NCBI GenBank assembly: GCA_042408445.1 | Contig: JBHORC010000024.1 | Coordinates: forward strand, 62,001-126,000 | Source of the DNA: CF-46 sp042408445 | GTDB lineage: Bacteria > Chloroflexota > Limnocylindria > Limnocylindrales > CSP1-4 | Direction: 5' to 3' | DNA: 64,000 nt | In this document: one piece after another, positions 1 through 9,544 of the stretch | How the letters are laid out: each line of letters opens with the position of its first letter | Position numbering within the stretch: position 1 is the stretch's first letter | Translations under genes and position numbers: made by a program | Notes under the pieces: generated by a model | The model's input: the letters and a program-made list of their open reading frames with translations, nothing else | Told to the model about the DNA's origin: nothing | Database searches by the model: none

Positions 1-1049
1 ACAACCCGTTCGGCGCCTACACCTCCGAGCCGACGATCGCCCTCGCCGAGCGGCTCGCGGACCTCGCCCCGTTCCCGAACGCGGTGGTCTTCCTCGGCTC
101 GGGCGGCTCGGATGCCGTCGACACCGCCGCGAAGCTCGTCCGCCGCTACTGGGACGTGATGGGCCGGCCGGAGAAGCGGATCGTCGTGTCGCGCGAGTTC
201 GGCTATCACGGGATGCACGGCTGGGGAACGTCGCTCGTCGGGATCGGGACGATGAAGACGGGCTACGGCGGCAGCTTCATCGACGAGGTGATCAACGTCG
301 GGACGATGGACGTCGAGACGCTCGGCGCCCTGTTCGACGAGCGATCCGACGAGATCGCCGCGTTCATCGGCGAGCCGGTCGTCGGGGCGGGTGGCGTCAT
401 CCCGCCGGAGCCGCATTACTGGCCGGAGGTCTCGCGCCTCTGCCGGGAGCACGACATCCTGCTGATCGCCGACGAGGTGATCACGGGCTTCGGCCGGACG
501 GGCCACCGCTGGGCGACGGACCGCTACGCCATCGAGCCGGATCTGATCACGTTCGCGAAGGGCGTCACGTCCGGGTACGTGCCGCTCGGCGGCGTGCTGG
601 TGGGGGAGCGGGTCCGGGCGCCGTTCTGGGACGAGGACGTGGCGGGTGCCGTCTTCCGCCACGGCTACACCTACTCGGGCCACGCCGGTGCCGCCGCAGC
701 GGCGATGGCGAACCTCGACATCATCGAGAAGGAAGGGCTCGTCGGCCGGGTCGCCGAGCTGGAGCCGATCCTGGACGCGGCCGTCCGCCGGCTCGAGTCA
801 TCGCCGGCGGTCGGCGAGGTCCGGACCGTCGGCCTGACCGCGGCCGTCGCCTTCGAGCCGGAGCTGCTCGCCTCGGATCCGGGCGTGCCGGAGCGCGCCG
901 TCGCCGCGGCGCTGGAGCACGGGGTCGCGACGCGGGTGCTCCGCGGCCATGCCCTCCAGATCTCGCCGCCGTTCGTGATCTCCGAGTCGGAGATCGACGT
1001 GATGGTGGACGGCCTCGCGGCGGCGATCGAGGACGTCGCCGGGCATTGA
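1..1049 (+). CDS. Class III (PLP-dependent) aminotransferase, 5'-truncated
   Basis: The frame is open from base 3, so the N-terminus lies outside the window; about 349 residues remain. The family moves an amino group between an omega-amino acid or amine and a 2-oxo acid, using pyridoxal phosphate in the cytosol. Visible family marks are NPFGAYTSEP, the cofactor-ring aspartate in LLIADEVITGFGRTG, the Schiff-base lysine in TFAKGVTSGYVPLGG, and the HGYTYSGHAG phosphate-binding loop. The C-terminal small domain ends normally at TGA 1047-1049. The substrate cannot be read from sequence; beta-alanine/GABA:pyruvate types and glutamate-1-semialdehyde-like types share these motifs. It lies upstream of the form II Mo-hydroxylase operon but is separated from it by a hairpin, so it is probably a separate transcription unit. 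Confidence 0.9.
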   Translation, partial: NPFGAYTSEPTIALAERLADLAPFPNAVVFLGSGGSDAVDTAAKLVRRYWDVMGRPEKRIVVSREFGYHGMHGWGTSLVGIGTMKTGYGGSFIDEVINVGTMDVETLGALFDERSDEIAAFIGEPVVGAGGVIPPEPHYWPEVSRLCREHDILLIADEVITGFGRTGHRWATDRYAIEPDLITFAKGVTSGYVPLGGVLVGERVRAPFWDEDVAGAVFRHGYTYSGHAGAAAAAMANLDIIEKEGLVGRVAELEPILDAAVRRLESSPAVGEVRTVGLTAAVAFEPELLASDPGVPERAVAAALEHGVATRVLRGHALQISPPFVISESEIDVMVDGLAAAIEDVAGH

Positions 1050-1067
1050 CCGCGTTGCGAAACGCGG
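1050..1067 (+). terminator. Hairpin just after the aminotransferase stop codon
   Basis: A perfect 7-bp stem (CCGCGTT / AACGCGG) closes a GCGA tetraloop and starts one base after the TGA. Only two Ts follow, so this is a weak intrinsic terminator or a 3'-end stabiliser. It separates the aminotransferase from the following coxS-type gene. Confidence 0.45.
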
Positions 1068-1181
1068 TTGCAGCGGCGCCCCGAACGGCGCAGCATTCCG
1101 TCATTCTCGGACGCGCCGCCGCTGGTCGAGGCACCCCGTCGGCCTGACCGCCGATTCTGGTTCTGGAAGGAGGCTCGAGAC

Positions 1182-1715
<534 letters not shown>

Positions 1716-1738
1716 GCCGAGAGCCAGAGGAGCTAGCG

Positions 1739-4150
1739 ATGGCAACCGACGTCCAGGACGTCCTCGGCGCACCGGTCAAGCGGGTCGAGGATCCAAGGTT
1801 CATCACCGGCCAGGGCCGCTATCTCGACGACATCAAGCTCACCGGGATGACCCATCTGGCCATCCTCCGCAGCCCGTACGCCCACGCCAACATCCGCTCG
1901 GTCGACACGTCGGCGGCGAAGACGATGCCGGGCGTGCTAGCGGTGATCGTCGGCGCGGACATCCCGTACAACCCGCTGCCGATGGCCTGGCCGGCCGGCG
2001 GCGCGTCGGGGATCACGAACAACGTCAGCACGCCACGGGTGCTCGCGACGGACGGCGTCAAGTGGACCGGCGAGGGCGTCGCCGCAGTCGTGGCGGAGAC
2101 GGAGGCCCAGGCGATCGACGCGCTGGAGCGGATCCAGGTCGACTGGGAGCCGCTGCCCGCGGTGGTCGACGCCGAGAAGGCGACCCAGCCGGGCGCACCT
2201 CAGCTCCACGACAACGCCCCGAACAACGAGGTGTTCACCTGGACCGTCGGTGACAAGGACGGGACCGACAAGGCGTTCGAGGGCGCCGAGGTCGTCGTCC
2301 GCCAGCGGCTCGTCAACCACCGCCTGATCCCGAACCCGATGGAGGTCCGGGGCGACATCGGCTGGTACAACCCGGGCACCGACGAGTACACGATCTGGAT
2401 GTCGAGCCAGACGCCGCACATCCAGCGGCTCCTCGTCGGGATCTTCACGATGGGGATCCCGGAGCACAAGCTCCGCTGCATCAGCCCCGACGTCGGCGGC
2501 GCGTTCGGCTCGAAGATCTTCTGCTACGCCGACATGGCCCTCGTCCTGTTCGCGAGCAAGGCGATCGGCGGCCGGCCGGTGAAGTGGGTCGAGAGCCGGA
2601 CGGAGAACTACCAGTCGACGATCCACGGCCGCGACCACATCACGTACGTCGAGGTGGCCGGCAAGCGGGACGGCGAGGTCACCGGGCTGCGCGTCAAGAC
2701 GTACGCCAACCTCGGCGGCCGGCTGTCGACGATCGGCCCAGGCATCCCGACGACCCTCTACGGACGCGTCCTGTCCGGCTGCTACAAGATCCCGAACGTC
2801 TTCGCCGAGGTGACGGGCGTGTACACGAACACCACGTTCGTGGACGCGTATCGCGGCGCCGGCCGGCCGGAGGCGACCTACGTGGTCGAGCGGGCGATGG
2901 ACCTGTTCGCCAACGAGATCGGGATGGACAAGGCGGCGATCCGCCGCAAGAACTTCATTCCGCCGGACGCGTTCCCGTACGACAACCCGTCCGGGCTCGG
3001 GACGGCCGTCAACGGCGAGAAGATCTACATCGACTCCGGCAACTACGAGCCGGCCCTGAACAAGGCGCTCATCGCCGCCGGGTACGAGAACCTCGACGCC
3101 GCCCGGGCCGAGGCGAAGGGCCGCGGCAAGCTCCTCGGCATGGGCCTCAGCACCTACATCGAGGTGTGTGGCGTCGCGCCGTCGAAGTGGATCGGCGCGG
3201 TCGGCGAGGGCTGGGGCGCCGCGATGTGGGAGTCGGCGAACGTCAAGGTCCACCTGACGGGCAAGATCATCGTCACGGTCGGCACCCAGCCCCAGGGCCA
3301 GGGCCACGAGACGACCTACAGCCAGATCATCAGCCACGAGCTCGGCGTTCCGATGGAGGACATCGTCATCCAGCACTCGGACACGCAGGGAACCCCGTTC
3401 GGCTACGGCTCGTACGGCAGCCGGACGTCCTCGGTCGGCTCCACCGCTGCGATCAAGGCCGCCGACAAGGTCCGCGAGAAGGCGCGTCGCTACGCGGCCC
3501 ACATGCTCGAGGCCTCCCCGGACGACATCGAGGTCATCGGCGCGGAGTACCGGGTGAAGGGTTCGCCGGAGAAGAAGAAGACGCTCCAGGAGATCGCCTT
3601 CGCGCTGGACCTGGGGTTCAGCCTGCCAGCCGGCATGGAGCCGTATCTCGACGAGACGGCCTACTACGACACGCCGAACTGCACGTGGCCGTTCGGGACC
3701 CACATTGCGATCGTCGAGATCGACGAGGAGACCGGCGAGACCGAGCTGAAGCGGTACATCGCGGTCGACGACGTCGGCAAGAAGATCAACCCGCTCATCG
3801 TCGACGGCCAGCTCCACGGCGGGATCGCCCAGGGCGTCGGCCAGGCGCTGTGGGAGCAGGCGGTCTACAGCGACGACGGCCAGCTCCTGTCCGGCTCGAT
3901 GATGGACTACGCCCTGCCGCGCGCGTCGTGGCTGCCGAACTTCGAGCTCGACGAGACGGTGACGCCGTCGCCCGTCAACCCGATCGGCGTGAAGGGCGTG
4001 GGCGAGGCCGGCTGCATCGCCTCGACCGCAGCCGTCGCGAACGCCGTCAACGACGCGCTCGCTCCGCTCGGGATCCGCCATCTCGACATGCCCTTCACCT
4101 CCCAGACGGTGTGGCGGGCGATCCAGTCCGCGAAGGGAGCCCAGGCATGA
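1739..4150 (+). CDS. coxL: Form II CO dehydrogenase-type large (molybdopterin) subunit
   Basis: Catalytic subunit of 803 residues. The ATG at 1739 follows AGAGGAG. It binds the Mo-molybdopterin cytosine dinucleotide cofactor. The active-site loop reads AYRGAGR at residues 370-376, the signature of form II CoxL-like proteins, and lacks the copper-ligating cysteine of the form I loop. The Mo-proximal glutamate is E756 in KGVGEAG, and PQGQGHETT is the glutamine-rich cofactor loop. Form II enzymes have no agreed substrate: some genomes carry only this form and CO oxidation by it is disputed, so a different aldehyde or aromatic substrate is possible. It lies 23 bases after coxS and overlaps coxM by four bases. 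A true form I paralogue sits about 28 kb downstream in the same window. Confidence 0.95.
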   Translation: MATDVQDVLGAPVKRVEDPRFITGQGRYLDDIKLTGMTHLAILRSPYAHANIRSVDTSAAKTMPGVLAVIVGADIPYNPLPMAWPAGGASGITNNVSTPRVLATDGVKWTGEGVAAVVAETEAQAIDALERIQVDWEPLPAVVDAEKATQPGAPQLHDNAPNNEVFTWTVGDKDGTDKAFEGAEVVVRQRLVNHRLIPNPMEVRGDIGWYNPGTDEYTIWMSSQTPHIQRLLVGIFTMGIPEHKLRCISPDVGGAFGSKIFCYADMALVLFASKAIGGRPVKWVESRTENYQSTIHGRDHITYVEVAGKRDGEVTGLRVKTYANLGGRLSTIGPGIPTTLYGRVLSGCYKIPNVFAEVTGVYTNTTFVDAYRGAGRPEATYVVERAMDLFANEIGMDKAAIRRKNFIPPDAFPYDNPSGLGTAVNGEKIYIDSGNYEPALNKALIAAGYENLDAARAEAKGRGKLLGMGLSTYIEVCGVAPSKWIGAVGEGWGAAMWESANVKVHLTGKIIVTVGTQPQGQGHETTYSQIISHELGVPMEDIVIQHSDTQGTPFGYGSYGSRTSSVGSTAAIKAADKVREKARRYAAHMLEASPDDIEVIGAEYRVKGSPEKKKTLQEIAFALDLGFSLPAGMEPYLDETAYYDTPNCTWPFGTHIAIVEIDEETGETELKRYIAVDDVGKKINPLIVDGQLHGGIAQGVGQALWEQAVYSDDGQLLSGSMMDYALPRASWLPNFELDETVTPSPVNPIGVKGVGEAGCIASTAAVANAVNDALAPLGIRHLDMPFTSQTVWRAIQSAKGAQA

Positions 4151-5004
4151 TCCCGAACGCGTTCGACTACCAGCGGGCGGCGTCGCTCGAGGAGGCGCTG
4201 AGCCTCGTCGGGACGCCCGGGACGAAGGTCATCGCCGGCGGGATGAGCCTCCTGCCACTGATGAAGCTCCGCCTCGCGAGCCCGGACCGGCTCGTCGACA
4301 TCGGCCGGCTCGCCGAGCTGCGCGGCGTTCGCCAGCTCGGCGACGGACGCCTCGCCGTCGGCGCATTGACGACGTACAGCGAGCTGATGGAGTCACCCGC
4401 CCGCCACTACGGGCTCCTCGCGGATGCCCTGCCGGACATCGGCGACGTCCAGGTCCGCAACCGCGGGACCGTCGGCGGCGCGATCGCCCACTGCGATCCG
4501 GCGTCGGACCTGCCGGCGGTCCTGCTCGCCCTCGATGCCGAGATCGTCGCCCGATCGAAGCGCGGCGAGCGGGTCATCGCGGCCGACGGATTCTTCGTCG
4601 GCGCCTTCCAGACCGCCCTTGCCGAGGACGAGATCGTCACCGAGATCCGGCTCCCGGGTCCGCGCGACGACGCCGGGTCCGCCTTTGTCTCGATGAGCCA
4701 GAAGGCATCGGGGTATTCGATCGTCGGCGTCGCCGCGGTCGTGATCAAGGAGGGCGGGAGCGCGATCACCAAGGCGGCGATCGCCCTCACGGGCGTCGGC
4801 GAGATGCCGTACCGCGCTCGGGCCGTCGAGGCCGCGCTCCTCGGAAACGAGGGAACGGCCGAGGCGATCGCGGCGGCGGCGGCCCACGCGACCGACGGGG
4901 TCACGGTCAACGGCGACATCCACGCGGACAGCGCCTACCGAGCCGCGATGGCCGCCGTCTACGCGCGACGGGCGATCGCGGCGGCGCTCGAGCGGCTCGG
5001 CTGA
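4147..5004 (+). CDS. coxM: Form II CO dehydrogenase-type medium subunit, FAD-binding
   Basis: A 285-residue flavoprotein subunit that takes electrons from the iron-sulfur subunit and passes them to the acceptor, probably the quinone pool or an unknown carrier. The ATG overlaps the coxL TGA (ATGA), implying translational coupling. The two FAD-binding motifs of the vanillyl-alcohol-oxidase fold are visible: AGGMSLLPLMKLR near residue 35, and RNRGTVGGAIAHCDPASDLP near residue 110. The C-terminal CO-dehydrogenase flavoprotein domain covers roughly residues 175-280 (YSIVGVAAVV and following). Full length for the family. It ends the S-L-M core; accessory genes follow after 46 bases. Confidence 0.94.
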   Translation: MIPNAFDYQRAASLEEALSLVGTPGTKVIAGGMSLLPLMKLRLASPDRLVDIGRLAELRGVRQLGDGRLAVGALTTYSELMESPARHYGLLADALPDIGDVQVRNRGTVGGAIAHCDPASDLPAVLLALDAEIVARSKRGERVIAADGFFVGAFQTALAEDEIVTEIRLPGPRDDAGSAFVSMSQKASGYSIVGVAAVVIKEGGSAITKAAIALTGVGEMPYRARAVEAALLGNEGTAEAIAAAAAHATDGVTVNGDIHADSAYRAAMAAVYARRAIAAALERLG

Positions 5005-5050
5005 CCTGGTCGGGCGTCCCGGGTTCCCGATCGCCTCGCGCTGACGGAGG

Positions 5051-6109
5051 GTGCGCCTCGAGCGGCTGACGCCTGGCGTTCGACCGTCCGCAGAGCTGGT
5101 CGGCTCGGTCGTCGTCCGTGACCTCTTCGTCGGCGGCACGCGCTGGACGAAGGGGCGGCGACTCTCCGAGGCGGACCTGGACGCGTTCGAACGCGACCCG
5201 CCGGCGGGTGTCGCCGACGTCACGGTGATCGTCCTCGGCCCGGCCGACCTCCACGAGGACGAGGCCGCGGAGCGACTCGCTGCGGCCGTCGCGGGGCCTG
5301 GCCTGGAGGCGCGTGGGCCCGTCCAGAGCCGCGTTGACCTGCTTGCGCGTGCCGCGGGCGTGCTCCACGTCCGCACGGCCGACCTCGAGCGCGTGAACCG
5401 GATCGACCCGCTCGAGGTGTTCACGCGGCTCGACGGCTCGATCGTCGCCGCGGGCGACCTGGTTGCGAGCGTCAAGGTTGCGCCGCACGTCGTCGAGGCG
5501 GAGGTCATCGCCCGGGGCGAGGCGATCGCCCGCGACGGGGCGCGACCGCTCGTGCACGTCGCGACCTTCCGGCCGATGCGCGTCGCGGTCGTCGTCAAGG
5601 AGACGCTCCGGGCGGCCGACCGCGCCCGGTTCGAGGCGACGGTTCGGGCGAAGGTGGAGAGCCTCGGCTCGACGATCCTCTCGATCGGTTATGTCCCGGA
5701 CGACGACGACGCGGTGCGTGCCGCGATCGCCGCGGTCACCACGGACGCGGCCGCGGGCTCCCGGGCGGACGTCGTCCTGACCGCCGGCGGCCGCTCGACC
5801 GATCCATCGGACCCGTTCTTCACGGCGATCGATGCGCTCCGCGGCACGGTCATCCGGCACGGCGTGCCGGCCCATCCCGGCTCGATGCTGTGGCTCGCGC
5901 GGATCGGCCGAACCGCGGTGATGGGCCTGCCGACCTGTGGCGCGTATTCGAAGGCGACGGCTGCGGACCTGCTCCTGCCGCGGCTGCTCACCGGCGAGCC
6001 GCCGACGCTCCGGACCGTGTCCCATCTCGGTCATGGCGGCGTCCTGACCCGCGAGATGCGGTTCCGCTTCCCGGCCTACGCGCGGGAGCTCGACGCGCCC
6101 GACGGCTGA
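5051..6109 (+). CDS. Molybdopterin-binding (MoCF/MogA-like) protein
   Basis: A 352-residue protein whose C-terminal half (about 175-330) has the MoCF_biosynth/MogA-like fold: a beta-strand start AVVVKETL, then VVLTAGGRSTDPSDPF, which resembles the molybdopterin-binding TGGTG region, then GLPTCGAYSKATAADLLLPRLL at the end. The N-terminal half resembles the MoeA-like stretch found in molybdopterin-binding proteins of cox clusters. Likely role: cytosolic handling of molybdopterin or its cytidylylated form for the hydroxylase encoded just upstream. GTG 5051 is the first possible start because an in-frame TGA lies at 5042, but its GGAGG box abuts the start, so a later start is possible. Function is inferred from fold and position. 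Confidence 0.75.
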   Translation: MRLERLTPGVRPSAELVGSVVVRDLFVGGTRWTKGRRLSEADLDAFERDPPAGVADVTVIVLGPADLHEDEAAERLAAAVAGPGLEARGPVQSRVDLLARAAGVLHVRTADLERVNRIDPLEVFTRLDGSIVAAGDLVASVKVAPHVVEAEVIARGEAIARDGARPLVHVATFRPMRVAVVVKETLRAADRARFEATVRAKVESLGSTILSIGYVPDDDDAVRAAIAAVTTDAAAGSRADVVLTAGGRSTDPSDPFFTAIDALRGTVIRHGVPAHPGSMLWLARIGRTAVMGLPTCGAYSKATAADLLLPRLLTGEPPTLRTVSHLGHGGVLTREMRFRFPAYARELDAPDG

Positions 6110-6211
6110 GGCGAGAGACGCGGCCGCGGCCCGCGCCGAGGTGCTCTGCGCCCGGTCCGTGGCGGTCCCGCGGAGGGGCCTGACGCCGGAACGACGTATC
6201 CTCCTGACCGC

Positions 6212-8629
6212 ATGTCGATGGTCGCCGTCAGCCCTCCCATGGCCGCCTGGCCGGATGCCGCCCTGCCGCAGGTCGACCCGGTCTTCGTCGGCCGCGAGGC
6301 GTTCGCCACCGAGCTCCTGGAGCAGCTCCGGAGCGGTCCGACGCGGGCCATCCTGCTCAGCGGGCTCGGTGGGGTGGGGAAGACCCGCCTCGCGCTCGAG
6401 GTCGCCCATCGAATCGCGCCGGCCTTCGACGGCCGCGTCGCCTGGATCCCGCTGACGCAGGCCGTTCGTGGGGGCGGCCTCGCCCCGGCGATTGCCGCCG
6501 GGCTGGGACTCGGCGAGGGCCGCCGGGATCACCTTGCCGAGGCGCTCTCGCAGGCGATCGGCGACGCGCCGACGCTGCTCGTGCTCGACAGCGCGGAGAC
6601 GGCGCTCCACGACCTCGGGCTCGTGGACGAGCTGCTCCGACTCGCGCCGCCGCTTCGGGTCCTCGTGACGTCGCGGATCGCCGCGGAGCGTCAGGGGATG
6701 GACACCCGGGTCGTCGAGGCGCTGGACGTGCCGACCGAGTCGGACGACGCAGCGACCGTCGCCGCAAGCCCGGCGGTCGAGCTGCTCCTGGACCGCGCAG
6801 CCCGGGCGGGTGTCGAGATCGCGATCACGGATCGGACCGCGCCGGCGATCGCCCGGCTCGTCGGCCGTCTCGATGGCCTGCCGCTTGCCCTTGAGCTTGC
6901 GGCGCCGCTGCTGAAGAGCCTGCCGCCGCACCGCCTCGTGACGCGGATCGGCGAGCGACTCGACCCCGTCCTCGCGACGATCGAGTGGAGCCACGATCAG
7001 CTCGGCCCCGACGATCGGCGGCTCTACCGCCGCCTCGCCGTGTTCGGCGTGCCCTTCCGCGCTCGACACGTTCGAACGTTCGGGGAGCGGGCCCTCACCC
7101 ATGGGCTCTCGGCGTTCGAGCCCGACATCGCCGCCGGTCTGGAGCGACTCGCCGCTGCGGGCCTCGTCCGTGCTCGACCGGACGAGCTCGGGGTGGACCC
7201 GGCAACCGGCCCCGATGATCCCCGCGGAAGCGGTGTTCGCGAGTACGAGCTGCCGGCGCTGATCCGCGAGGATGCGCTGCGACGGCTCGAGGCGAGCGGC
7301 GAGGCCACGGCGGCCCTGTGGGCACGCGCGAACGATCTCCTCGCCCTCTGCGAGGTGTCACACGACGAGCTCGAGGTGAGCTCGCGGCGCGACCTCCTCG
7401 ACCAGCTCGACATCGTCCACGACGACCTCGTCGCCGTCCTCGATCGCGCCCGCGCCGCCGGCCAGGGAGCGTTCATGCTGCGGATGGCGGGCGCCCTTGC
7501 GGAGTACTGGCGCGCCCGTGGTCGTCTCGCCGAGGGACGCCTCTGGCTCGACATGGCGCTCCGGATCGGACCACAGGATCGGACGCCCGAGCGGGCGCGG
7601 GCGCTCCACGGCGCCGGAATGCTCGCCAACTGGCAGAGCGACTTCGGACGCGCCCGGGCGGAGCTCGAGGAGGCGCTCGCGATCCGGCTCGAGCTCGGTC
7701 GGGAAGCGGAGGCGGCCGCGACCCTGAACCAGCTCGGGCTGATCGGCCTGGTCACGGGCGAGCTCGCGGTTGCCGAGGCGTGGTGCCGGCGCGGGCTCGA
7801 GATCCGTCGACGCCTCGGGGACGAGTCGACGATCGCCGCATCGCTCAACACGCTCGGCGGGATCCTCCAGTTCGGCGGCCGCTGGGAGGAGGCCCGCGAG
7901 ATGTTCGAGGAGAGCCTGGCGATCCGCCGGCGGCTCGGCGACGAGGCGGGCGCGTCCGTCTCCCTGGCCAATCTCGCGCTCGTCGCCCGCGATGCCCGCG
8001 ACCTGGTCGGTGCCGAAGCGATGCTGCGCGAGGCCAAGGCGACCCGCGAGCGACTCGCCGACCGCCAGCGCGTCGCGGTGGTCCGCCACAACCTCGCGCT
8101 CGTCCTCTTCGATCGCGGCGACCTCGAGGGAGCGCGGGCGGAGCTCGAGGCCGCGATCGAGACGTCGCGCGAGCTGGGCGACCGGCTGGAGCTGTCAAAC
8201 GCGCTGTCCGATCTCGGGTTCGTCGAGGCGAACGCCGGGCGGCTCGATCGGGCCGCCGAGCTCCAGGCCGACGCGCTCGGCGTCGCGGCCCGGATCGGCG
8301 CGAAGGGGATCGTTGCCCAGGCGATCGATGGTGCGGCGGGCATCGTGTCGTTCCGTGGCGACCCACGAGCCGCCGCGCGGCTGTGGGCGGCCGCCGAGCG
8401 GATCCGCCGCGAGTCGCGGTACAAGATGCTCGTCGCCGACCGGCGGCGGGTCGAAGCGGAGATCGACGCTGCCCGGGCCGCCGTCGACGACGCCAGCTGG
8501 CAGCAGGCGTGGACGGAAGGCAGCGACCTGTCGTTCGACGGCGCCGTCGAGCGGGCACGCGAGGCGATCGGGGCAGGCCCCGGTTTGACCGTTCACCCGG
8601 CTCGGGCGGCCGGTCAGGTCGCGGTGTAG
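6212..8629 (+). CDS. NB-ARC-type ATPase with TPR repeats (AfsR/LuxR-like regulator lacking an obvious DNA-binding domain)
   Basis: An 805-residue STAND-class ATPase. The Walker A motif is GLGGVGKT at residues 51-58. A Walker-B-like strand LLVLDSAE follows near residue 125, and GLPLALELAAPLL near residue 225 is the GxP motif typical of NB-ARC proteins. A winged-helix-like linker follows, and from about residue 440 to the end there are repeated TPR units (YWRARGRLAEGRLWL, ALNQLGLIGLVTG and others). No N-terminal HTH or effector domain is visible, so it may act through protein partners. It sits in the middle of the form II cox accessory genes but has no known role in Mo-enzyme maturation. It may regulate this cluster or be an insertion. 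Confidence 0.8.
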   Translation: MSMVAVSPPMAAWPDAALPQVDPVFVGREAFATELLEQLRSGPTRAILLSGLGGVGKTRLALEVAHRIAPAFDGRVAWIPLTQAVRGGGLAPAIAAGLGLGEGRRDHLAEALSQAIGDAPTLLVLDSAETALHDLGLVDELLRLAPPLRVLVTSRIAAERQGMDTRVVEALDVPTESDDAATVAASPAVELLLDRAARAGVEIAITDRTAPAIARLVGRLDGLPLALELAAPLLKSLPPHRLVTRIGERLDPVLATIEWSHDQLGPDDRRLYRRLAVFGVPFRARHVRTFGERALTHGLSAFEPDIAAGLERLAAAGLVRARPDELGVDPATGPDDPRGSGVREYELPALIREDALRRLEASGEATAALWARANDLLALCEVSHDELEVSSRRDLLDQLDIVHDDLVAVLDRARAAGQGAFMLRMAGALAEYWRARGRLAEGRLWLDMALRIGPQDRTPERARALHGAGMLANWQSDFGRARAELEEALAIRLELGREAEAAATLNQLGLIGLVTGELAVAEAWCRRGLEIRRRLGDESTIAASLNTLGGILQFGGRWEEAREMFEESLAIRRRLGDEAGASVSLANLALVARDARDLVGAEAMLREAKATRERLADRQRVAVVRHNLALVLFDRGDLEGARAELEAAIETSRELGDRLELSNALSDLGFVEANAGRLDRAAELQADALGVAARIGAKGIVAQAIDGAAGIVSFRGDPRAAARLWAAAERIRRESRYKMLVADRRRVEAEIDAARAAVDDASWQQAWTEGSDLSFDGAVERAREAIGAGPGLTVHPARAAGQVAV

Positions 8630-8639
8630 GATCGCCGCC

Positions 8640-8666
8640 ATGTCCCGAATCCGCGTCGCCCGATGA
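8640..8666 (+). CDS. Possible 8-residue leader peptide coupled to moxR
   Basis: A mini-ORF encoding MSRIRVAR whose TGA overlaps the moxR ATG as ATGA. A TAGGAT hexamer at 8627-8632 lies 7 bases before its ATG, the spacing expected for a leaderless transcript. If real, ribosomes starting on this peptide would feed into moxR by termination-reinitiation. No database-style support is possible for an 8-residue peptide; it could be chance. Confidence 0.3.
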   Translation: MSRIRVAR

Positions 8667-9544
8667 CCCTGCCCGCCGGCGAAACCGCCTCGGCCGACGG
8701 CGCCCGCGAGGGATCGCCGGCCACCGCGCTCGAGAGCGTCGACGCGATCGTCGCCCGGTTCCGTGAGCGCGACTACGTCTCCGACCGATCCCTCGCGACC
8801 GCCGTCTTCCTCGCCCTCCGCCTGGGCCGGCCGCTCCTCCTCGAGGGCGAGGCCGGGGTCGGCAAGACGGAGCTGGCCAAGGTCCTCGCGGCCTCGCTCG
8901 GCGCCCGGCTGATCCGCCTCCAGTGCTACGAGGGGCTGGACGTCAATGCCGCGGTCTACGAGTGGAACTACCCGCGCCAGATGCTGGAGATCCGGCTGCT
9001 CGAGGCGCGCGGCGAGGCGGATCGCGCGAACGCCCACGACATCTTCGGGCCGGATTTCCTGATCCGGCGACCGCTCCTGCAGGCGCTCGAGGCGGACGCA
9101 TCCGGTGAGCCGCCGGTCCTGCTCATCGACGAGATCGACCGGGCTGACGAGGAGTTCGAGGCGTACCTCCTCGAGATCCTCTCGGACTTCCAGGTGACGG
9201 TCCCCGAGATCGGCACGATCAAGGCGGCCCGGCCCCCGCGGGTGATCCTGACGTCGAACCGGACGCGCGAGGTCCATGACGCCCTGAAGCGCCGCTGCCT
9301 CTACCACTGGATCGACTACCCGACGGCGCAGAAGGAATTCGAGATCGTCCTCGCCCGCGTCCCCGAGGCACCGGAGCGGCTGGCGCGCGAGGTCGTCGGC
9401 TTCGTCCATCGCCTCCGGGAGGCCGACCTGACGAAGGTGCCCGGGATCGCGGAGACCCTCGACTGGGCGGCGGCCCTGCTGTCGCTCGGCTCGCGTGAGC
9501 TGACCGGCGAGGTGGTCGACGAGACGCTCGGCGTCGTCCTCTAG
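8663..9544 (+). CDS. coxD: MoxR-family AAA+ ATPase, CoxD-like, ending at an in-frame amber codon
   Basis: CoxD-type MoxR ATPases remodel apo-CO dehydrogenase during assembly of its Mo-Cu site, working with a VWA partner. Walker A is GEAGVGKT at residues 62-69, Walker B is VLLIDEIDRAD, and sensor 1 is VILTSNRTREVHDALKRRC. The protein as read has 293 residues and stops at TAG 9542-9544 immediately after LGVVL. The same frame continues for 24 codons that look like the family's C-terminal helix (YEEDIRRVRG), so the TAG probably replaces a lysine codon; see the next entry. The coxE-like VWA gene follows, as in known cox clusters. Strong function call; the C-terminus is uncertain. Confidence 0.9.
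   Translation: MTLPAGETASADGAREGSPATALESVDAIVARFRERDYVSDRSLATAVFLALRLGRPLLLEGEAGVGKTELAKVLAASLGARLIRLQCYEGLDVNAAVYEWNYPRQMLEIRLLEARGEADRANAHDIFGPDFLIRRPLLQALEADASGEPPVLLIDEIDRADEEFEAYLLEILSDFQVTVPEIGTIKAARPPRVILTSNRTREVHDALKRRCLYHWIDYPTAQKEFEIVLARVPEAPERLAREVVGFVHRLREADLTKVPGIAETLDWAAALLSLGSRELTGEVVDETLGVVL

Noticed and set aside
1937..4081. 714-codon minus-strand ORF opposite the form II coxL
   Set aside because: Arises from high-GC codon bias on the sense gene; its translation is an Arg/Asp/Val-rich shadow with no family motif.
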